Origin: Lachnospiraceae bacterium
GTDB lineage: Bacteria; Bacillota; Clostridia; Lachnospirales; Lachnospiraceae
Direction: 5' to 3'
DNA: 17,891 nucleotides
Assembly: GCA_016301965.1 (NCBI GenBank)
Contig: JAEDOO010000026.1
Location: forward strand, 1 to 17,891
Shown here in pieces: positions 1 through 8,341 of the stretch; position 1 is the stretch's first letter; every line of letters begins with the position of its first letter. The notes under the pieces were generated by a model. That model worked only from the letters and a program-made list of their open reading frames with translations, was not told where the DNA came from and ran no database searches. A program made the position numbers and the translations under genes.

Positions 1-29
1 AATACAATACATTGGCCGGCGAATCCGGT

Positions 30-58
30 TTGTAATCTATAGGCCAAAGTGATAAAAT
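30..58 (+). promoter_or_regulatory. Candidate promoter of the MBL-fold hydrolase gene
   Basis: TTGTAA at 30-35 is followed, after a 17-bp spacer, by TAAAAT at 53-58. This resembles a sigma-A promoter and would give a leader of about 95 nt before the start at 160. A second perfect TATAAT lies at 105-110 but has no convincing -35 at the right distance. The call rests on base pattern only. Confidence 0.35.
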
Positions 59-159
59 ATAAGAAAAAGATGATAAATGCCGCCGTCTGTTCATAGACTG
101 ACATTATAATGTTTATGAATGGTTTTGCAGCAAACCATGATAGAAGGGGGAACATACGG

Positions 160-1773
160 ATGAAACTGGAATTTATCGGTGCTGCCCATGAGGTTACGGG
201 CAGCTGCCATTTTATTCACTGGCAGGACAAGAGTATTCTGGTGGACTGTGGTATGGAGCAGGGACCGGATATTTATGAGAATCAGGAAATTCCTGTGCAA
301 GCTTCTGAGATTGACTATGTGTTTGTCACTCATGCGCATATTGATCATTCCGGACTTTTGCCGCTGCTGGCGAAGAAAGGTTTTAAGGGACAGATTTTTG
401 CTACGGATGCCACCACGCAGCTGTGTCAGATCATGCTGAAGGATTCTGCCCATATCCAGGAGTTTGAGGCAGAGTGGAAAAACAGAAAAGGAAAACGTGC
501 CGGCAATCCGCTGGTGGAGCCGATGTATACCATGGCGGACGCAGAGAAGGCGCTGACATTGTTTATCCCCTGCCCTTACAATGAACTACTGCAGATCACC
601 GATGGTCTGAAAGTGCGTTTCCGGGATGCAGGTCATCTGTTGGGCTCAGCTTTTATTGAGCTATGGCTGACAGAAGGGGAAAAAGAGACAAAGCTGGTAT
701 TTTCCGGCGATCTGGGAAACGGCAACCGGCCGCTGATCAAAGATCCCGTATGGCCTACGGATGCGGATTATCTGATCATTGAATCTACGTATGGCAATAG
801 AAATCATGAGGCCGTGCCGGACTATACCTTGCCCATGTCGGAGTTGCTGGAGAGAACGTTTGCGCGGGGCGGAAATGTAGTGATTCCTGCATTTTCCGTA
901 GGCCGTACCCAGGAGATGCTGTATCATCTCCGCCGAATCAAGGAAAATAATATGGTGCATACCTGTCCGGATTTTGAGGTCTACGTCGACAGTCCCCTGG
1001 CGGTCGAGGCGACCACCGTATTTAACCGGAATGTACTGGAATGCTTCCGGGAAGAGTCTGTGGAAATGATCAAATGCGGAAAGAATCCAATCGGATTTGA
1101 CGGCTTGAAGACTTCTCTTACCAGCGATGATTCCCGTGCCATAAACTTTGACCAGAAACCCAAGGTTATCATTTCTGCTTCCGGTATGTGTGAAGCCGGC
1201 CGTATCCGTCATCATCTGAAACACAATCTGTGGCGGAAAGAGTGCAGTATTCTGTTTGTCGGCTACCAGGTGCCGGGAACCCTGGGTTATAATCTGCTGC
1301 ACGGCGCAAAGGAGGTGCGGCTGTTCGGTGAAAAAGTGCAGGTGAATGCGGAGATCGTCAATTTGCCGGGTATCAGCGGTCATGCGGACCGTGATCACCT
1401 GACAGAATGGGTAGGTCATATGCACAAGATGCCGAAGCGTATCTTTGTGGTTCACGGTGAAAATCAGGTTACGGACGAATTCGCTGCCCATCTGGCCGAG
1501 ACTTTCCATGTGAATGCAACAGCTCCTTACAGCGGTGATATCTATGATTTGGACAGCGATCTCTGTGTATGCCAGGGAGACAGAAAGCCGGCAGAAGCCA
1601 GAAAGAAGAAAACGGCGAAAGCAGCGGCCACTGCCTTTGCGAAGCTTCTTGAGGCAGGCAACCGCCTGATCGCCATCATTCACAAAAATCAGGGACTGGC
1701 CAATAAGGATCTGGCCAAATTCACCAGCCAGATTCAGAGCTTGTGCGATAAATGGGACAGAACGGATTTGTAA
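160..1773 (+). CDS. MBL-fold beta-CASP RNA-processing-type metallohydrolase
   Basis: This is a 537-residue metallo-beta-lactamase-fold protein of the beta-CASP/YSH1 type, a family whose characterised members are zinc-dependent endo- or 5'-exoribonucleases. The zinc motif HAHIDH is at about residues 58-63 (THAHIDHSG). The IIESTYGNR segment, the VIISASGMCEAGR motif, PGISGHAD and a late VVHGE follow in family order, so both the lactamase and beta-CASP parts are complete. I place the start at 160 rather than an in-frame ATG at 109 because GAAGGGGG (143-150) sits nine bases before it and the protein then begins MKLEFIGAAHEVTGS, the usual family N-terminus. The last ~80 residues are Lys/Ala-rich and may be a nucleic-acid-binding tail. 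It is transcribed alone and converges on the phosphorylase gene. It is a cytoplasmic enzyme, and its RNA substrate cannot be named from sequence. Confidence 0.88.
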   Translation: MKLEFIGAAHEVTGSCHFIHWQDKSILVDCGMEQGPDIYENQEIPVQASEIDYVFVTHAHIDHSGLLPLLAKKGFKGQIFATDATTQLCQIMLKDSAHIQEFEAEWKNRKGKRAGNPLVEPMYTMADAEKALTLFIPCPYNELLQITDGLKVRFRDAGHLLGSAFIELWLTEGEKETKLVFSGDLGNGNRPLIKDPVWPTDADYLIIESTYGNRNHEAVPDYTLPMSELLERTFARGGNVVIPAFSVGRTQEMLYHLRRIKENNMVHTCPDFEVYVDSPLAVEATTVFNRNVLECFREESVEMIKCGKNPIGFDGLKTSLTSDDSRAINFDQKPKVIISASGMCEAGRIRHHLKHNLWRKECSILFVGYQVPGTLGYNLLHGAKEVRLFGEKVQVNAEIVNLPGISGHADRDHLTEWVGHMHKMPKRIFVVHGENQVTDEFAAHLAETFHVNATAPYSGDIYDLDSDLCVCQGDRKPAEARKKKTAKAAATAFAKLLEAGNRLIAIIHKNQGLANKDLAKFTSQIQSLCDKWDRTDL

Positions 1774-1877
1774 AACAAAGATGATAGTAGAGTATGCGGA
1801 AAAACAGCTGGATCTATGAAACGGACTATGGCTGCTGGGAAAGAGCATCGGGCTAAGATGTGTGCAGGCCGTTTGAC

Positions 1878-1927
1878 GAGGACGGCAGAAAATGACCGGA
1901 GGGGGTGTATATTCTTCCGGTCATTTT
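1878..1927. repeat. Solo copy of the 9.2-kb palindrome arm
   Basis: The stretch from GAGGACGGCAG through AAAATGACCGGA, the G-rich loop GGGGGTGTATATT and CCGG matches 9235-9280 almost base for base, with one 4-base gap and a few single-base differences. The CCGGTCATTTT that follows matches the outer end of the right arm at 9430-9440. The unit is therefore what would remain if everything between the two CCGG sequences of the larger element were removed. Alternatively, the large element may be an expanded form of this hairpin. Confidence 0.7.
1889..1927. terminator. Bidirectional terminator between convergent genes
   Basis: AAAATGACCGGA (1889-1900) and TCCGGTCATTTT (1916-1927) form a perfect 12-bp stem with a 15-nt loop. 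Reading rightward, the stem runs into TTTTTT, as expected for termination of the MBL-fold gene. Reading leftward, it ends in TCATTTTCTG, so it can also stop the phosphorylase transcript, whose stop codon is only about 30 bases away. Confidence 0.85.
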
Positions 1928-1955
1928 TTGCCTTTCCCTGCTCGTATGCCGTTTT

Positions 1956-4391
1956 TTAATCCATCAGTACGGTCACGTTATATTCTTTCTTCCCGGCCAC
2001 AAAAGGAACTACATTGCCGGAGACTGCATGTCCATCCACAGTCATTTCCCGTACACCCTTCTGTACACCGTCACCCACATGTACGTGTATATGGTACATT
2101 GCACCGCGATAATTTCTGTCAACGGTATAGTCTCCGAAACTTTCCGGTATGCAGGGGTCGATGGACAGGCCGTCGTATGTGGGCATAATACCGAGAATAT
2201 ACTGAGAAATATTGACAAACGTCCAGGCTGCGGTTCCGGTCAGCCAGCTGTTTTTTGCTTCGCCAAAACGGGGGGCATCGTCTCCTGCTACCATCTGAGA
2301 GTAAACATATGGTTCCGTGCGGTGCAGTTCGCTGAATTCTTCCGTATAGGCGGGGCAGGTTTTTTGGTAAATTTCAAAGGCGCGGTCACCCCGGCCGATC
2401 ACAGTTTCAGCTATTGATACCCAGGGATTATTGTGACAGAAAATGCCGGCATTTTCCTTGTATCCCGGGGGATAGGAGCTGATTTCTCCAAGTTCCAGAT
2501 GGTACCGGGTATAAGCCGGATTAAGAAGCTTGATACCATAACGGGTATCCAGCCGTTCTTTCACAGAATCAAGTGCTTTTTGGGCGAGCCCTTCTTTGAC
2601 TCCGATACCGGCCAGGGAGCAGAAACCCTGTGGTTCAATGTAAATCTGACCTTCTTCACATTCGTGGGATCCTACTTTGCCGCCATAGGCATCGTAGGCA
2701 CGTAAAAACCATTCACCGTCCCATCCGTAATCCAGAACAGCTTTGTATACCTGCCGGACTTCCTGTCTTGCCCGTGCTGCTTCGCTGCTCTGTCCATAGT
2801 GTTCGCAGATTGCGGCATATTCCTCACCATATTTCACAAACATTCCTGCAATAAAGACAGATTCGGCTACGGGTCCTTCACTGGGACCGCTGGTCTGGAA
2901 GGATTCTCCGGGGTGAGCCGAGAAACAGTTGAGATTCAGACAGTCATTCCAGTCTGCCCGTCCGATTAACGGAAGGCCATGGGGGCCTTTGTGGCTGACG
3001 GTAAAATCAAAAGAACGCTTCAGATGCTCCATCAGCGGAGCTTTTGTGGTTTCGTCATTGTTAAAGGGAACCATTTCATCAAGTATGGAAAAATCGCCGG
3101 TTTCCCGCAGATATGCACCGGTTCCGGCGATAAGCCAGAGCGGATCATCGTTAAAACCGCTGCCGATATCGGAGTTCCCCCGCTTGGTCAGCGGCTGATA
3201 TTGATGGTACGCACTGCCATCTGCGAACTGGGTGGCGGCAATGTCCAGAATACGCTGTCTTGCCCGGTCGGGAATCAGGTGAACAAAGCCCAGAAGATCC
3301 TGACAGGAATCGCGAAAACCCATGCCACGTCCGATGCCGGACTCGAAATAAGACGCTGAACGGGACATATTGAAAGTAACCATACATTGATACTGGTTCC
3401 AGATGTTGACCATGCGATCCACCTTGTCATTGGAGGAGTGTACAGAATACCGGGAAAGAAGCTTTTCCCAGTAGGCTTTCAACTCGCAAAAAGCAGCATC
3501 CACGGCAGCGTCTGTGCTGTAACGGACGATCATATCCAGAGCAGGATCTTTTTTGATAATACCGGGTGCCTCCCATTTGTCTTCCTCGGGATTCTCGGCA
3601 AAACCAAGAAGAAAAATCAGTGTGCGGGATTCTCCGGGGTTCAGGGAAAAATCAATCTGATGGGAGGCAATGGGGGACCAGCCGCTGGCTACAGAATTGG
3701 TGCATTGCCCCTTTTCTACTGCCAGAGGATGTTCCGGACTGCGATACTCTCCGATAAAAGCATCCCGGCTGGTATCAAAAGCGTTGACAGCCGTATTCAC
3801 TGCATAGAATGCAAAATGATTTCGGCGCTCCCGATATTCTGTCTTATGGTATATGACAGAATCTTTGATTTCCACTTCGCCGGTGCTTAAATTTCTCTGG
3901 AAATTTTTCATATCATCATCTGCATCCCACAGACACCATTCGACATAGGAAAACAGAGATAACTGTTTGGCCTGTGCAGAATGGTTGGTCAGCGTCAGCT
4001 GCTGGATCTCGCAGTTGTCTTTTACAGGAATGAATGTCAATAGAGAAGCCTCAACGTCCTGCAGAGAAGAGGTAAAGCGGCTGTAACCCAGACCATGACG
4101 GCATTCGTAACTGTCCAGTTCTGTTTTGACAGGCTGCCAGCCCGGATTCCATACGGTATCTCCGTCCTTGATATATATATATTTTCCATTGGTGTCCGCA
4201 GGGATGTTATTGTAACGATAACGGGTGAGGCGGAGCAGTCGGGCGTCACGACAGAAAGTGTATCCGCCGCAGGTGTTGGAAATAAGGGTGAAGAACTCAC
4301 CGCAGCCCAGATAATTGATCCAGGGAAGGGGAGTACGGGGTGTGGTGATAACATATTCTTTGTTCTGGTCATCAAAATAACCGTATTTCAT
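1956..4391 (-). CDS. cbp: Cellobiose phosphorylase, glycoside hydrolase family 94
   Basis: Cytoplasmic enzyme that splits cellobiose with inorganic phosphate into alpha-glucose-1-phosphate and glucose, saving one ATP compared with hydrolysis plus kinase. The 811-residue product matches the length and, as recalled, much of the sequence of clostridial cellobiose phosphorylase: the opening MKYGYFDDQNKEYVITTPRT, the N-terminal beta-sandwich with WNPGWQPVKTELDSYECRHG, then the (alpha/alpha)6 barrel. RADWNDCLN (about residues 478-486) holds the general-acid aspartate, most likely D483. FNDDPLWL, YPPGYKENAGIFCHNN and GEAKNSWLTGTAAW are other conserved blocks. I chose the ATG at 4391 because AGGAGG (4401-4406) precedes it by nine bases; an in-frame ATG eight codons upstream lacks a site and falls outside the family N-terminus. 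It is divergent from the lacI-ABC operon. A related activity such as cellodextrin phosphorylase is less likely, since those proteins are longer. Confidence 0.95.
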   Translation of the reverse strand: MKYGYFDDQNKEYVITTPRTPLPWINYLGCGEFFTLISNTCGGYTFCRDARLLRLTRYRYNNIPADTNGKYIYIKDGDTVWNPGWQPVKTELDSYECRHGLGYSRFTSSLQDVEASLLTFIPVKDNCEIQQLTLTNHSAQAKQLSLFSYVEWCLWDADDDMKNFQRNLSTGEVEIKDSVIYHKTEYRERRNHFAFYAVNTAVNAFDTSRDAFIGEYRSPEHPLAVEKGQCTNSVASGWSPIASHQIDFSLNPGESRTLIFLLGFAENPEEDKWEAPGIIKKDPALDMIVRYSTDAAVDAAFCELKAYWEKLLSRYSVHSSNDKVDRMVNIWNQYQCMVTFNMSRSASYFESGIGRGMGFRDSCQDLLGFVHLIPDRARQRILDIAATQFADGSAYHQYQPLTKRGNSDIGSGFNDDPLWLIAGTGAYLRETGDFSILDEMVPFNNDETTKAPLMEHLKRSFDFTVSHKGPHGLPLIGRADWNDCLNLNCFSAHPGESFQTSGPSEGPVAESVFIAGMFVKYGEEYAAICEHYGQSSEAARARQEVRQVYKAVLDYGWDGEWFLRAYDAYGGKVGSHECEEGQIYIEPQGFCSLAGIGVKEGLAQKALDSVKERLDTRYGIKLLNPAYTRYHLELGEISSYPPGYKENAGIFCHNNPWVSIAETVIGRGDRAFEIYQKTCPAYTEEFSELHRTEPYVYSQMVAGDDAPRFGEAKNSWLTGTAAWTFVNISQYILGIMPTYDGLSIDPCIPESFGDYTVDRNYRGAMYHIHVHVGDGVQKGVREMTVDGHAVSGNVVPFVAGKKEYNVTVLMD

Positions 4392-4421
4392 AAGAAGTAT
4401 CCTCCTGTATGACAAAGTGAG

Positions 4422-4435
4422 CGAAAACGTTTTAG
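4422..4435. promoter_or_regulatory. Operator-like site 1 (LacI/CcpA family type)
   Basis: CGAAAACGTTTTAG is a near-perfect palindrome around a central CG, the hallmark of LacI-family operators including catabolite (cre) sites. It lies about 35-48 bases downstream of the predicted phosphorylase transcription start, a position suited to roadblock repression. It matches site 2 at 4618-4631 at 12 of 14 positions. Confidence 0.6.
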
Positions 4436-4475
4436 GAATTCGCGGGATAAAAGCTACCTTTATTCTATGATTAAA

Positions 4476-4505
4476 ATTATACTAGGGAGGGGGTGAAAAA
4501 GTAAA
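4476..4505 (-). promoter_or_regulatory. Promoter of the cellobiose phosphorylase gene
   Basis: On the minus strand, TTTACT (4505-4500) and a perfect TATAAT (4481-4476) are separated by 18 bp. Transcription would start near 4469, giving a leader of about 78 nt that contains operator-like site 1 and the AGGAGG ribosome binding site. Confidence 0.6.
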
Positions 4506-4581
4506 TTATAAATAATGCACATATATTGCAAACGAAAATTAAACATAATAAACAAAAATCACAAATGGAACAAAATACTTA

Positions 4582-4610
4582 TTGAACTAAAAGAAAAAGT
4601 GATGTATATT
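4582..4610 (+). promoter_or_regulatory. Promoter of the lacI-ABC transporter operon
   Basis: TTGAAC (4582-4587), a 17-bp spacer and TATATT (4605-4610) give a good sigma-A promoter. The predicted start near 4617 lies at the left edge of operator-like site 2, so repressor binding would block initiation. No other promoter is evident before the binding-protein gene, so lacI is probably transcribed together with it. Confidence 0.65.
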
Positions 4611-4617
4611 TGAAATA

Positions 4618-4631
4618 CGAAAACGATTAAG
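4618..4631. promoter_or_regulatory. Operator-like site 2 overlapping the operon start
   Basis: CGAAAACGATTAAG differs from site 1 at two of 14 positions and covers about +1 to +15 of the lacI operon promoter. This suggests the encoded LacI-type protein represses its own operon and the divergent phosphorylase gene. Binding by CcpA is an alternative, because cre sites have the same AAAACG core. Confidence 0.6.
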
Positions 4632-4668
4632 AAAAACAATATTCACAAAATGGGAACGGTAAAGGGAT

Positions 4669-5688
4669 ATGGTATCGCTAAAGGACATATCGGAGGCATG
4701 TAACGTGTCTGTGGCTACTGTCAGCAAAGCTTTGAACAATCAAAGTGACATCAGTGAAAAAACAAAAGCCAGGATACAGAAGGTGGCCAAGGAAATGGGA
4801 TATTATCCTAACTCAGCCGCCAAAGCGCTCAAAACGAACAGAACCTGGAATCTGGGTGTGCTGTTTGCGGATGAGGCGCAGAGCGGTCTGACACATGACT
4901 ATTTTGCTAATGTACTGGACAGTTTTAAGAGGACAGCGGAGCAGAGAGGTTACGATATAACATTTATCAATTGCTGTAAAACAAGAGAAAATAAAATGAC
5001 CTATCTGGAGCACACAAAATACAGGGGTTTTGACGGTGTTGTGATTGCCTGTATTGATTTCAGTGATCCGGAGGTGGTTGAACTGGTAAACAGCAAAATA
5101 CCTGTGGTTACTATCGACCATATGTTTAACAATGCAACGGCAATTGTATCCGATAATATCCAGGGTATGAAAGATCTGGTAAACTGTGTTCTGCAAAGAG
5201 GACATACGAAGATTGCCTATATCCACGGATCGGATTCAGCGGTAACCAAAAATCGTCTCACTTCTTTTTATAAAACAACGCAGGAGGCGGGAATTGATAT
5301 CCCGGATGAATATATCAGGGAGGCCGCCTACAGAAGTGTGGAGGAAGCATACGAGAGGACTCGGGAACTTCTGGCATTGAAAGACAGACCTACCTGTATT
5401 CTGTATCCGGATGATGTGGCCGGATTTGGCGGTATCAAAGCCATCAAGGAGGCCGGATACACTATTCCCCGGGATATTTCCATTGCCGGATATGACGGCA
5501 TACGTTTTGGACAATATCTGACGCCGCCATTAACGACACTGGAACAGGATACGGAAAAGATCGGAAAAGAAGCGGCAAATGAGCTGATTCAGCTCATTGA
5601 GAATCCCAAGACAACCGGCATACGTCGGGTGGTTGTGGAAGGAAAGGTCAGACCGGGAGGCACGGTAAAACTTCTTTCCGCAGAGTAA
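4669..5688 (+). CDS. LacI-family regulator, likely cellobiose-responsive
   Basis: A 339-residue transcription regulator with the LacI layout. Residues 2-23 (VSLKDISEACNVSVATVSKALN) are the helix-turn-helix, followed by the YYPNSAAKALK hinge helix that reads the minor groove at a central CG. A periplasmic-binding-protein-like effector domain begins at WNLGVLFADE and ends with SIAGYDGIRFGQYLTPPLTTLEQD. The start gives the standard MVSLKDI N-terminus, although its ribosome binding site (GGGAACGG nine bases away, or AAAGGG very close) is weak. The gene is 49 bases ahead of the binding-protein gene with no terminator between, and it diverges from the phosphorylase gene. From position and the two shared operator-like sites I infer a local regulator of cellobiose or cellodextrin use. 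The effector is not readable from sequence. Confidence 0.9.
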   Translation: MVSLKDISEACNVSVATVSKALNNQSDISEKTKARIQKVAKEMGYYPNSAAKALKTNRTWNLGVLFADEAQSGLTHDYFANVLDSFKRTAEQRGYDITFINCCKTRENKMTYLEHTKYRGFDGVVIACIDFSDPEVVELVNSKIPVVTIDHMFNNATAIVSDNIQGMKDLVNCVLQRGHTKIAYIHGSDSAVTKNRLTSFYKTTQEAGIDIPDEYIREAAYRSVEEAYERTRELLALKDRPTCILYPDDVAGFGGIKAIKEAGYTIPRDISIAGYDGIRFGQYLTPPLTTLEQDTEKIGKEAANELIQLIENPKTTGIRRVVVEGKVRPGGTVKLLSAE

Positions 5689-5737
5689 AGGAAACAGAAA
5701 AATAAAATATAAACTCAATTTCAAGGAGGAAAAAACT

Positions 5738-7201
5738 ATGAAAAAGAAAAGCGTATTGGCAGTATTGCTGGCATCGGCAATGGCTCTGTCTATGACCGCC
5801 TGCGGCGGATCATCATCGGCAGCTGAAAGCAAGGCTGAACCGTCTGCTCCGGCAGAAGCATCCGCATCTGCGGCTGTATCAGAGGCACCGGAAGCATCCG
5901 CAGCAGAAGAGAGTGAAGCAGAAGCGCCTGCGGAAGAAAATGCAGTACCGGATAATGAGATAACCGGTGATCCCAGTGCTGATAACGCATTTGTGATCTG
6001 GGCATGGAATACGGACTTTGTAACATTGGAAGATCTGCTGGTGCAGAAATATCCGGAGTTAAAGGATCGTCTGGTATTTGTTAACTGCGGCGGTTCCGGT
6101 TATTATCAGGACAAGATCGATGCTCTTTTGACAGATCCGTCCAATGATCTGTATCCGGATATGATGCTTCTGGAAGTCGGTTATGTGCAGAAATATGTTC
6201 AGTCTGATTATCTGATGAGCCTGGCTGACCTGGGCATCACTGAGGCTGATACGAAGGATCAGTTTGCCTACAACATTGCTTTGGGATCTGACGCAGCCGG
6301 CGTGCAGAAAGCTTCTTTCTGGCAGGCTACACCGGGATGTATTCAGGTTCGTGCAGATCTGGCAGAGAAATATCTTGGAACAACCGATCAGGCAGAACTG
6401 GAAAAGACCTTCTCCAGCTGGGATTCCATTCTGGAAGCTGCAAAGACCGTTAACGAAGCTTCCGGCGGAAAAGTTAAACTGTTCTCCGGATATGATGATC
6501 TGAAATATATTTATCTGAATGGCTCCCGTAAGGTTGGCTGGTACGATGACAACGATGTGATCCAGATGGATGAGGCTATGGCTGAGTACATGGATTACGC
6601 AAAAGAGCTGTATGATCAGGATCTGACCTTCAACACCACTATGTGGGGAACTGACTGGGCTGCACTGAAAGATGGCGACGGAGAGACTTCTGAAGCATGT
6701 ATCGCCTTCTCCGGATGCCCATGGTACACCTATTGGTGCCTGACAGATACCTGGAACAATAATACGATCCTTGTAGATGCACCGGTACAGTTCTACTGGG
6801 GCGGCACAGGTCTGGCTGCAACTGCAGAATGCAGCGACAAAGATGTGGCAGCACAGATCATTAAAGCCTGCACCTGTGATGCTGAATTTATGACAGAGAT
6901 CTACAAAGCCAATGGCGATTTCGTAAACAATCAGTCTGCTATCAAAACTATCGTTGCTGATGGTATCAAAGGAACTTCCACCTTTACATTGTATGGCGAT
7001 CAGAGCATTCCGGAGTTCTTCTCCACAAGAGGACAGGGCGTTGACGTATCTCTCGTAAAAGCTGAAGATATGACGATTAACGAAACATTGTTCCCGGCAG
7101 CGGTTACCTCCTACGCAACGGGTGAGGTAGATAAAGATACAGCTATCCAGAACTTTAAGAATTCTGTGCATGATACTTATTCTTATCTGAAGGTGGAGTA
7201 A
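5738..7201 (+). CDS. Sugar ABC transporter substrate-binding lipoprotein
   Basis: A 487-residue extracellular solute-binding protein of the carbohydrate (CUT1) type, anchored to the outer face of the membrane. Residues 1-21 are a lipoprotein signal peptide (MKKKSVLAVLLASAMALSMTA) ending at a lipobox with Cys22 (LSMTAC). Residues 23 to about 74 are a low-complexity Ala/Ser/Glu/Pro linker that would hold the binding domain away from the membrane. The mature domain begins near DNAFVIWAWNTD and is rich in Trp and Tyr, as expected for sugar stacking. An AGGAGG-type site (CAAGGAGG) precedes the start. It is the first transporter gene after lacI and is followed by a large stem-loop and two permease genes. 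The adjacent cellobiose phosphorylase makes cellobiose or short cellodextrins the likely ligand; this is inference. Confidence 0.9.
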   Translation: MKKKSVLAVLLASAMALSMTACGGSSSAAESKAEPSAPAEASASAAVSEAPEASAAEESEAEAPAEENAVPDNEITGDPSADNAFVIWAWNTDFVTLEDLLVQKYPELKDRLVFVNCGGSGYYQDKIDALLTDPSNDLYPDMMLLEVGYVQKYVQSDYLMSLADLGITEADTKDQFAYNIALGSDAAGVQKASFWQATPGCIQVRADLAEKYLGTTDQAELEKTFSSWDSILEAAKTVNEASGGKVKLFSGYDDLKYIYLNGSRKVGWYDDNDVIQMDEAMAEYMDYAKELYDQDLTFNTTMWGTDWAALKDGDGETSEACIAFSGCPWYTYWCLTDTWNNNTILVDAPVQFYWGGTGLAATAECSDKDVAAQIIKACTCDAEFMTEIYKANGDFVNNQSAIKTIVADGIKGTSTFTLYGDQSIPEFFSTRGQGVDVSLVKAEDMTINETLFPAAVTSYATGEVDKDTAIQNFKNSVHDTYSYLKVE

Positions 7202-7241
7202 TATAGCAAAAAAAGGACATAGGCTGTAATGTCTTAGGATG

Positions 7242-7330
7242 AAAAGGCAGAGCGCCTTTCCACGGCAATTGGATTACCGTTCGTGAGACAGTAATGAAAG
7301 AATATGCCCGGAGAGGACGCTCTGCCTTTT
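7242..7330 (+). promoter_or_regulatory. Large intercistronic stem-loop after binding-protein gene
   Basis: AAAAGGCAGAGCG (7242-7254) pairs perfectly with CGCTCTGCCTTTT (7318-7330). The stem continues with CCTTTCC against GGAGAGG, and inside it ATTAC/GTAAT with GT/AC (7273-7295) forms a second hairpin. The terminal run is only TTTT followed by GG, so it should be a leaky terminator or an RNA-stabilising element. Either would leave more binding-protein than permease message, a known arrangement in sugar ABC operons. Confidence 0.65.
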
Positions 7331-7359
7331 GGCTGTCAGGAGTGAGGTGAGTGTAAAAA

Positions 7360-8340
7360 ATGACTGGAAGTAATAAGGAACCACAGAGCAAAAAAAGACG
7401 GAAAGTGAGTTATTCGAAATACGGTTATATGTTTATAGCTCCGTTTTTCATTGTATATATTATTTTTTCTCTGTGGCCGATGCTGAATACATTTTATTAC
7501 AGTATGTTTGAGTATACGACCCGTAATCTGCGCACAACTATCGAATTTGCGGGGTTGAAAAATTATCTGAATATACTGGGAATTGCCGAGGGTGAAAAAG
7601 GATATTTCCTGACGTATATGGGAAATACGCTGAGATTGTGGGCGTTCAATTTTATTCCGCAGATTCTGCTCAGCCTTCTTGCGGCGGCCTGGCTGACCAG
7701 CCGCAGAGTCAAAGTAAGAGGAAAAGGATTGTTTAAGGTAATTTTTTATATGCCGAACATTATTACCGCGGCATCCATCTCATTGCTGTTCTGCGCATTA
7801 CTGAGTAAATATGGTCCGATCATGTCCACTCTCCGCAATATGGGACTGATTTCCGGAAACACAGATATTATGCTGAGTAAATGGGGTACGGGACTTTCCA
7901 TTTCTCTGATCCAGACATGGATGTGGTTTGGAAATACCATGCTGCTTCTGATCGCGGGAATTATCGGTATCAGTCCGGAAATCTACGAGGCAGCGGAACT
8001 GGACGGGGCATCGGGCTGGCAGCAGTTTAAATCCATCACGCTTCCTCTTTTGAAACCGGTGATGCTGTATGTGTTTGTCACTTCGTCTATCGGTGGACTG
8101 CAGCTCTTTGATATACCCGCACTGTTTAATGTGGGACAGGGAACCGGATATATGGGAGGACCAAATGATACGTCCACAACGGTTACCATGTATATCATGC
8201 GCCTTCATACCACGGATACAGGAAGAGCGGCTGCGGTATCAGTATTGTTGTTCATCTGTACATTGATCATCAGCCTGATTTTCTTTGCAACAATGAGAAA
8301 TAAAGACAACGGATCAGGTCCGGTGAAAGGAGGAAAATGA
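7360..8340 (+). CDS. Sugar ABC transporter permease, MalF/UgpA type
   Basis: A 326-residue inner-membrane permease of the CUT1 class. A basic cytoplasmic head (KKRRK) leads into the first membrane segment (about residues 22-42). Further hydrophobic spans follow, to a total of about six. The EAA loop that docks the ATPase is clear at about residues 207-233 (EIYEAAELDGASGW, then ITLPLLKP). The ribosome binding site lies in AGGAGTGAGGTGAG just before the start. The stop is one base from the next gene's ATG, so the two permeases are translationally linked and should form a heterodimeric channel. The substrate follows from context with the phosphorylase and is probably cellobiose or cellodextrins. 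Confidence 0.92.
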   Translation: MTGSNKEPQSKKRRKVSYSKYGYMFIAPFFIVYIIFSLWPMLNTFYYSMFEYTTRNLRTTIEFAGLKNYLNILGIAEGEKGYFLTYMGNTLRLWAFNFIPQILLSLLAAAWLTSRRVKVRGKGLFKVIFYMPNIITAASISLLFCALLSKYGPIMSTLRNMGLISGNTDIMLSKWGTGLSISLIQTWMWFGNTMLLLIAGIIGISPEIYEAAELDGASGWQQFKSITLPLLKPVMLYVFVTSSIGGLQLFDIPALFNVGQGTGYMGGPNDTSTTVTMYIMRLHTTDTGRAAAVSVLLFICTLIISLIFFATMRNKDNGSGPVKGGK

Positions 8341-8341
8341 C

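Noticed and set aside
661..1848. 395-codon open frame on the minus strand antisense to the MBL-fold gene
   Set aside because: It lies fully opposite a gene with strong family motifs and a good ribosome binding site. Its own translation shows no recognisable domain.
1794..1856. 20-codon open frame (MRKNSWIYETDYGCWERASG) after the MBL-fold gene
   Set aside because: There is no good ribosome binding site and no known match. It could be a gene remnant, but nothing supports that.
6059..7171. 370-codon open frame antisense to the binding-protein gene
   Set aside because: It is a shadow produced by the codon usage of the real gene. The product is Cys/Ile-rich and resembles no family I know.
7273..7295. 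Loop sequence TTCGTGAGACAGT reminiscent of a conserved 23S rRNA segment
   Set aside because: The match is about a dozen bases and is explained by the local hairpin ATTAC/GTAAT. There is no further rRNA similarity.
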